Source: Planctomycetales bacterium (GTDB lineage: Bacteria > Planctomycetota > Planctomycetia > Pirellulales > UBA7805). Taken from it: 10,815 nucleotides of DNA. Made by a program: the position numbers and the translations under genes. Position 1 is the first letter of the stretch; every line of letters begins with the position of its first letter. The stretch lies in NCBI GenBank assembly GCA_011772275.1, contig WVZU01000166.1:1-10815 (forward strand), written 5' to 3'. A model generated the notes under the pieces. It was not told the origin of the DNA. It did not search any database and saw only the letters and a list, made by a program, of their open reading frames with translations. Below are positions 7,056 through 10,815 of the stretch, one piece after another.

Positions 7056-8726
7056 TTATTGGCGGCGTGTCAGCTGTCCTCGGGCCGCCTGGACGGCCTG
7101 TTGCAGGACAGGGTCTCCCGACGGGTTTTGGGAACCGTCGAATTGCGGTTTGGCCACCTCTTGAACCAGCAGGTCGGGAGAGACGCCGGCCCCGCTGATG
7201 GGACGGCCGCTGGGCGAATAGAACTTGGCCGTTGTTAACCGCAGACCTGCCTCGCCATGTGCCAGGGGAAAGATGCCTTGCACCGAACCCTTCCCGTAGC
7301 TGCGCGAGCCAACGATGGTGCCACGGCGCTGATCGCGAATGGCGGCAGCAAATATTTCGCTGGCACTGGCGCTGTCATGATCGATCAGCACGATCAACGG
7401 CACGCCCCAGGTGTTGGCTCGTCGAGCGGCGTAGTCGTAGTCTTCCTCATGGTTACGACCTCGCGTGGAGACGATCTTGCCTTGGTAGATAAACTTGTCC
7501 GACACGTCTACCGCGGCGCTTAACAAGCCCCCCGGATTCCCCCGGACATCGATAATCAGGCTCTTCATGCCTCGGCGGTACAGATTCCACAGCGTGGTAT
7601 CCAGGTCACGACTGGTGTCCCGCTGAAAGCTGACCAGCTTCAGGTAAGCGATTCCCGCGGCGACATCGACGATCCTGGCATCATGGATGCTGGGCACATC
7701 TACCTGTTCGCGACGAACGCGGACCAGCCGCGTGGTGCTGCTGGTCGAGCCCAGCAGCAGTTCCACGACGCTGCCCTGCGGGCCTTGCAACAGCGAGGCG
7801 GCTTTTTCGGTCGTGATGCCCTCGGTCGACTGACCATCGACCGCCAGGATGCGATCACCGGCCGTCAGCCCCGCTCGGTCGGCGGGGCTGCCGGGAATGA
7901 CTGCGACCAGCAGCAATGCGCCTTGGCCCGCCTTCATCTCGATACCCAGCCCCACGAAGTTGCCATCGATCTGCGAGTAGACATCGCGCAGCTGGTCGCC
8001 CGTCAGGTAGCTGGAATAGGTGTCCAGCCCGCCCGAGGCGCCGCTGACATATTCCATGACCACCGCCGCAGGCCGGATGCCCAGCTGTCGCTGGAGTATC
8101 TGCGCGGCGTGCCCCACGGCGGCCACGGCGTCACGACGCTGCGAAATCGGCAGCCGGTCGATCACCGCATGCAGCCGCAGCAAGGCATGATCTGCCTGAG
8201 CGGTTGAAACCGAGCGTAGATTTGTGTCGATGAACGCCGAATCGCGGAGGGCAATCTCCAAGGTCTGCGTACCGCGACGTACCAGCCGCCGCCAATCGAC
8301 GTTGTCCACGTAATGTGTCTGGATCTTTAAGAGGATCTCGTCGTACAACTCCAACGCTTCGCGGACGTTGAGCGTTGTTACTGATTTGCAAAAACTGGCA
8401 TCCGCATAGCGGCGTGCGAGGTTGTAGTGAATCTTGGCCCAGTCCGCCCGCTCACTTAGCTGCGGATCCCCGGGAATGTCCTTCAACGCGTCCTCGTAAT
8501 GAGTTAGCGCCTCGCCCCATTTATGCTGCCGTTCCAGCATGACACCACGTTCGATGACGGCATCGCGCGTGGCAGACAGGCCCGCTGGGACAATTCCGAC
8601 TTGGGCAACAGCCGGAACGGCCAGCGCGGCAGACAGCACCGTGGCGGCAAAAAGTAAACGGGCAAAGTCTCGCAGCGAGAAACTGCGGGAAAAGAAAAAG
8701 AAGGCGTGAGGGAGGCTGCGTTGCAT
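7056..8726 (-). CDS. ctpA: S41-family C-terminal processing protease with PDZ domain
   Basis: This 556-residue exported serine protease belongs to the tail-specific (CtpA/Prc) family, which cleaves proteins from the C-terminus in the periplasm. Residues 1-42 form a signal peptide (hydrophobic LLFAATVLSAALAVPAVA, cleavage near AVA-Q). Residues 55-110 look like one or two TPR-type helical hairpins (RGVMLERQHKWGEALTHYEDALKDIP). A PDZ domain spans about 255-335 (FVGLGIEMK, VIPGSPADRAGLTAGDRILAVDG). The protease domain (about 350-525) has DVRGNPGG at 393-400, SASASE at 452-457 and SYGKGSVQ at 476-483. By spacing to B. subtilis CtpB and E. coli Prc, the nucleophile is Ser454, with Lys479 and Gln483; all are present, so it should be active. 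No clear ribosome-binding site precedes the ATG, but the signal peptide fits this start. Transcribed alone from a good promoter. Confidence 0.95.
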   Translation of the reverse strand: MQRSLPHAFFFFSRSFSLRDFARLLFAATVLSAALAVPAVAQVGIVPAGLSATRDAVIERGVMLERQHKWGEALTHYEDALKDIPGDPQLSERADWAKIHYNLARRYADASFCKSVTTLNVREALELYDEILLKIQTHYVDNVDWRRLVRRGTQTLEIALRDSAFIDTNLRSVSTAQADHALLRLHAVIDRLPISQRRDAVAAVGHAAQILQRQLGIRPAAVVMEYVSGASGGLDTYSSYLTGDQLRDVYSQIDGNFVGLGIEMKAGQGALLLVAVIPGSPADRAGLTAGDRILAVDGQSTEGITTEKAASLLQGPQGSVVELLLGSTSSTTRLVRVRREQVDVPSIHDARIVDVAAGIAYLKLVSFQRDTSRDLDTTLWNLYRRGMKSLIIDVRGNPGGLLSAAVDVSDKFIYQGKIVSTRGRNHEEDYDYAARRANTWGVPLIVLIDHDSASASEIFAAAIRDQRRGTIVGSRSYGKGSVQGIFPLAHGEAGLRLTTAKFYSPSGRPISGAGVSPDLLVQEVAKPQFDGSQNPSGDPVLQQAVQAARGQLTRRQ

Positions 8727-8774
8727 GATGGGGACCCAGAATCTGACAGTTGTCGTAGCCGCGCCAGCGCGGTC

Positions 8775-8804
8775 GACCGAACAGACGGGTCCAGCCTTTC
8801 GGTC
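8775..8804. repeat. Inverted repeat at the predicted ctpA start site
   Basis: GACCGAA (8775-8781) and TTCGGTC (8798-8804) are perfect 7-bp arms, 16 bp apart. The right arm overlaps the predicted transcription start near 8803, so the dyad could be an operator or a hairpin at the very 5' end of the ctpA mRNA. Confidence 0.35.
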
Positions 8805-8809
8805 AAAGC

Positions 8810-8838
8810 AATATACGTCACGTTTTCGAGCCGGTCAA
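8810..8838 (-). promoter_or_regulatory. Sigma-70-type promoter of ctpA
   Basis: TTGACC (8838-8833) and TATATT (8815-8810) are exactly 17 bp apart on the minus strand, preceded by a T-rich stretch. Predicted start near 8803 gives a leader of about 75 nt. Confidence 0.65.
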
Positions 8839-8876
8839 AAAAGGCGCCGAAAACTTTTCGCTTCCCTAACCCAATC

Positions 8877-8901
8877 AACCCTGACAGTCCTTTCCAGGGT
8901 T
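8877..8901. repeat. Inverted repeat upstream of the ctpA promoter
   Basis: Perfect 7-bp arms AACCCTG (8877-8883) and CAGGGTT (8895-8901) with an 11-base spacer, about 40 bp upstream of the ctpA -35 box. This is a possible activator or repressor site. There is no T-run, so it is not a terminator. Confidence 0.25.
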
Positions 8902-9057
8902 CTCACCTGGCAACGATTACACACCGTCACGCGATGAAAAATAGCTGCAGCGGTCAAACGCCTTGGGCATGCCGTGACGCGCCCAACGGCTGGGAACGCT
9001 TCACCCCGCAGACCGTTTCAACCATTCATGTGCATTTTTACGCCGCTCTTTTTCAGA

Positions 9058-9069
9058 TCAAGATCTTGA
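9058..9069. repeat. 12-bp perfect palindrome
   Basis: TCAAGATCTTGA overlaps a TTGACA (9066-9071) on the plus strand. The box 17 bp further on, TAGTTG, is a poor -10, so a second cysH promoter here is doubtful. Confidence 0.25.
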
Positions 9070-9251
9070 CATATGTTCGCGGCGTGCGTAGTTGCCGCCC
9101 TGCGGCCCCTGGCCAGCCCTCTGTGGTTACGCCCGCACCCGGCACCCGGACAAACGGGACTCACCCAGGCCGCACCCGCCCTACCAGCAACCGGAAAAAC
9201 CGTCGTGAACTGAAGAATTTGCCCCAAACGGTCGATACGAGACCTGGATAG

Positions 9252-9280
9252 TTGACTTTGATGACTAAGATGCTTATCAT
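9252..9280 (+). promoter_or_regulatory. Sigma-70-type promoter of the cysH operon
   Basis: TTGACT (9252-9257) and TATCAT (9275-9280) are 17 bp apart. Predicted start near 9287 is about 28 nt before the cysH ATG. This is one of the best promoter matches in the window. Confidence 0.65.
9261..9280. promoter_or_regulatory. Operator-like dyad overlapping the cysH promoter
   Basis: ATGA-c-TAAG (9261-9269) and CTTATCAT (9273-9280) are mirror arms with one inserted base and a three-base centre. The dyad covers the spacer and the whole -10 box, a typical repressor position. The Rrf2 regulator encoded by the second gene is the obvious candidate to bind it, which is inference. Confidence 0.4.
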
Positions 9281-9314
9281 TTAGTGGATCCACCCGAACC
9301 AAGTGCCCTAAGCC

Positions 9315-10097
9315 ATGACCAGTCCGCTGCTTACCAACCAACCGGCTGCCGCCGATCCTCAGCCGGAACCGCTGGCCCTGACGCCGCAGTTGCGAGACGA
9401 ACTGGCGGGGGCCAGCCAGGCGTTGGAGCAGGCGACCCCTGAGCAGATCATTGCCTGGGCGGTCGACCGATTTTTCCCGCGGCTGACGATGGCAACGGCC
9501 TTTGGCCCGGAGGGCTGTGTCATCATTTACTTGCTCTCCCGAATCCAGCCGCAGACCTACGTGTTTAACCTGGACACGGGCTACCAGTTCCAGGAGACGC
9601 TGGAGCTGCGCGATCGTCTGGCCCAAAAGTACGGCATCCTTGTCCAGCTCAAGAAGCCGGAGTTGACGGTGGCCCAATACGAAGCGAAACATGGCGGGCC
9701 GCTCTACCAGACCAACCCGGACCAGTGCTGCCTGGATCGCAAGGTCAAAGTCTTGCGTGAGGCGGTCCAGGGGATGCATGCCTGGATGAGCGGGATCCGG
9801 CGGGACCAGAGTCCCGATCGAGCCGCGGCGCCGATCGTGGGCTGGGATTCCAGATTCAACCTGGTGAAGATCAGCCCCCTGGCCAACTGGACCAAGTCGG
9901 ACGTCTGGAAGTTGATCCTCCAGGAGGGCATCCCCTACAACCGGCTCCACGACCAGGGATACCCCAGCATCGGCTGCTGGCCCTGCACCCAGTCGGTGAT
10001 GTTCGGCCAGGACGAACGAGCCGGCCGCTGGAGCGGTAGTGCGAAAACCGAGTGCGGTCTGCACGGCATGGAGTTTGAACAAGGAGGCGGCATCTAA
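9315..10097 (+). CDS. cysH: Adenylyl-sulfate (APS) reductase, CysH family
   Basis: This 260-residue enzyme of assimilatory sulfate reduction reduces activated sulfate to sulfite in the cytoplasm with electrons from thioredoxin or a similar donor. The nucleotide-binding region is visible as TAFGPEG (61-67) and FNLDTGYQFQETLELRD (84-100). Cys138-Cys139 (QCCLDRKV) and Cys221/Cys224 (SIGCWPCTQ) form the CC...CxxC set that holds a [4Fe-4S] cluster. In this family the cluster marks enzymes that use APS rather than PAPS. The catalytic cysteine is Cys247 in the C-terminal ECGLH. All key residues are present. The first 25 or so residues are Pro/Ala-rich and not conserved, and no Shine-Dalgarno is seen, so a slightly later start cannot be excluded. 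The Rrf2 gene follows 54 bp downstream, probably in the same operon. Databases may label it phosphoadenylyl-sulfate reductase. Confidence 0.93.
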   Translation: MTSPLLTNQPAAADPQPEPLALTPQLRDELAGASQALEQATPEQIIAWAVDRFFPRLTMATAFGPEGCVIIYLLSRIQPQTYVFNLDTGYQFQETLELRDRLAQKYGILVQLKKPELTVAQYEAKHGGPLYQTNPDQCCLDRKVKVLREAVQGMHAWMSGIRRDQSPDRAAAPIVGWDSRFNLVKISPLANWTKSDVWKLILQEGIPYNRLHDQGYPSIGCWPCTQSVMFGQDERAGRWSGSAKTECGLHGMEFEQGGGI

Positions 10098-10151
10098 CTG
10101 CCGGATGCTGGCGAGCAAAAACCGTCTGGCACTTGGTCTCCGAGATTGAGC

Positions 10152-10577
10152 ATGAAAATTTCTGCCAGGACTGAATATGCCTGCATTGCCGTATTGGACC
10201 TGGCGGCCCGTTACGGGTCGGGGGAACCGGCCCGCGTGCGGGACATTGCCGACGCTCATCGAATTCCCGCGCGGTTCCTGGTCCAGATTCTCCTGCAGCT
10301 GAAAACGGCCGGGCTGGTCAACAGTGTCCGCGGCGCGGCGGGTGGCTACCAGTTGATCCGGCCGCCCGAGGAGGTCACGCTGGCCGCTGTGATGGCGGCC
10401 GTGGAGGGGCACCCCGCACCGGCTGGCCAGGCGGCCACCGCCAGCTCACAGACCCGCGCTTTGCACCACGTGTGGCGGGCCGCCGCGGAAGCTCAACAGG
10501 AACTGCTGGCAGGCGTGACCCTGGCCGACCTGCTGGACCGCGCTCAAGAAACGGCCGAACCGATGTACTACATCTAA
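10152..10577 (+). CDS. Rrf2-family transcriptional regulator without cluster cysteines
   Basis: This 141-residue protein begins MKISARTEYACIAVLDLA, the standard start of Rrf2 regulators, followed by a winged helix-turn-helix (about 25-70: RVRDIADAHRIPARFLVQILLQLKTAGLVNS) and the wing GAAGGYQLIRPPEEVTL. The family includes IscR, NsrR and CymR. IscR and NsrR bind an iron-sulfur cluster through three cysteines near residues 90-106. That region here is EGHPAPAGQAATASSQ with none, and the only cysteine is Cys11. It is therefore more like CymR, which senses cysteine status through a partner protein, although a direct link is inference. The ATG at 10152 is chosen over an in-frame TTG two codons earlier because family members start at this point. 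Its place after cysH suggests control of sulfate assimilation, possibly through the dyad at 9261-9280. Confidence 0.92.
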   Translation: MKISARTEYACIAVLDLAARYGSGEPARVRDIADAHRIPARFLVQILLQLKTAGLVNSVRGAAGGYQLIRPPEEVTLAAVMAAVEGHPAPAGQAATASSQTRALHHVWRAAAEAQQELLAGVTLADLLDRAQETAEPMYYI

Positions 10578-10635
10578 ATGAGCGAGCCCCAATACGGGAC
10601 CTTTCCGTCGATCCTTGACGGTAGAAAGACTTCCG

Positions 10636-10815
10636 TTAGCGGCTTGTCCTCTGGAAAATCGTGGTTGCTTTGAGGCCTTTGAGGAAGGACTCAATGGTGC
10701 CTGCCCGAAAAGCTGTCATTCATATCAATCCCATCGCTCGCTTTTGAGGCTTGCGGTCCATGGTCGCCGAAGCGCGCTTGGGCATTGAGCACCCCGGCTG
10801 CTTTGGGTCGACCGA
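10636..10815 (-). pseudogene. Possible broken reading frame at the right edge
   Basis: On the minus strand one frame runs from the window edge to a TAA at 10636-10638 with a single TGA (10720-10722) in it. The part before the TGA reads MDRKPQKRAMGLI near its end; the part after reads MTAFRAGTIESFLKGLKATT and ends FQRTSR. The second piece has protein-like composition but I do not recognise it. It could be the tail of a decayed gene, a dispersed intergenic repeat, or chance. It converges on the Rrf2 gene. No terminator for that operon was found; the small hairpin at 10605-10621 lacks a T-run. Confidence 0.2.

Larger units (their letters stand above)
8727..9314. other. Divergent intergenic region between ctpA and cysH
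   Basis: No protein-coding frame in these 588 bp is convincing. The region holds a ctpA promoter at its left end and a cysH promoter at its right end, listed separately, plus two inverted repeats and a 12-bp palindrome. The middle part (about 8905-9050) shows nothing recognisable. Confidence 0.6.

Noticed and set aside
9066..9094. Second cysH promoter based on TTGACA
   Set aside because: The -35 box is perfect but the hexamer 17 bp downstream (TAGTTG) is poor, and a better promoter lies nearer the gene.
9018..10412. 464-codon minus-strand open frame across cysH and part of the Rrf2 gene
   Set aside because: Spans two well-supported plus-strand genes and has no recognisable domain.
10578..10673. 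31-codon plus-strand frame starting right after the Rrf2 stop codon
   Set aside because: The ATG adjoins the stop and could be coupled, but the peptide has no family resemblance and overlaps the minus-strand frame at the edge.

Overview
This window comes from a high-GC bacterium, and the gene content points to a planctomycete, probably of the Pirellula/Rhodopirellula group. The diagnostic part is the tandem pair of a DUF1549/DUF1553 protein and a twin-arginine-exported DUF1501 protein, a combination greatly expanded in Planctomycetes and rare elsewhere. Most genes lack an obvious Shine-Dalgarno sequence, which fits. The lineage is an inference from gene families; no rRNA or other marker is present.

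Layout, left to right. The 3' end of a groEL gene (+) enters at the left edge and ends at a strong intrinsic terminator. Facing it on the minus strand is a ParE/RelE-type toxin gene overlapped by its antitoxin gene. Upstream of these, on the same strand, are the DUF1501 gene and the DUF1549/DUF1553 gene. A gene-free stretch of about 0.7 kb follows. It holds a near-consensus sigma-54 promoter, a hairpin beginning at its predicted start site, and a long hairpin with an A/U-rich tail, and may encode a small RNA. Next is glnA (type I glutamine synthetase, minus strand) with a clear terminator and a leader that appears to carry both a sigma-70 and a sigma-54 promoter. A GC-rich, gene-free stretch of about 430 bp separates it from a ctpA-type S41 protease gene (minus strand). 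A divergent intergenic region of about 0.6 kb follows. On the plus strand come a cysH-type reductase gene with the iron-sulfur cysteines of APS reductases and an Rrf2-family regulator gene, probably one operon. The right edge holds no confident gene.

How the genes work together. glnA and its flanks look like a nitrogen-control locus: a sigma-54 element lies in front of glnA and a second one directly behind its terminator. The cysH-Rrf2 pair looks like a sulfur-assimilation operon with its own regulator; a dyad overlaps its promoter. The DUF1549 and DUF1501 proteins are presumed to act together outside the cytoplasm, but their function is unknown. The toxin-antitoxin pair is a small accessory module inserted between housekeeping genes.

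The most interesting item is the sigma-54-linked structured region at about 4450-4762. All promoter, operator and RNA calls were made by eye and none is experimentally supported here.
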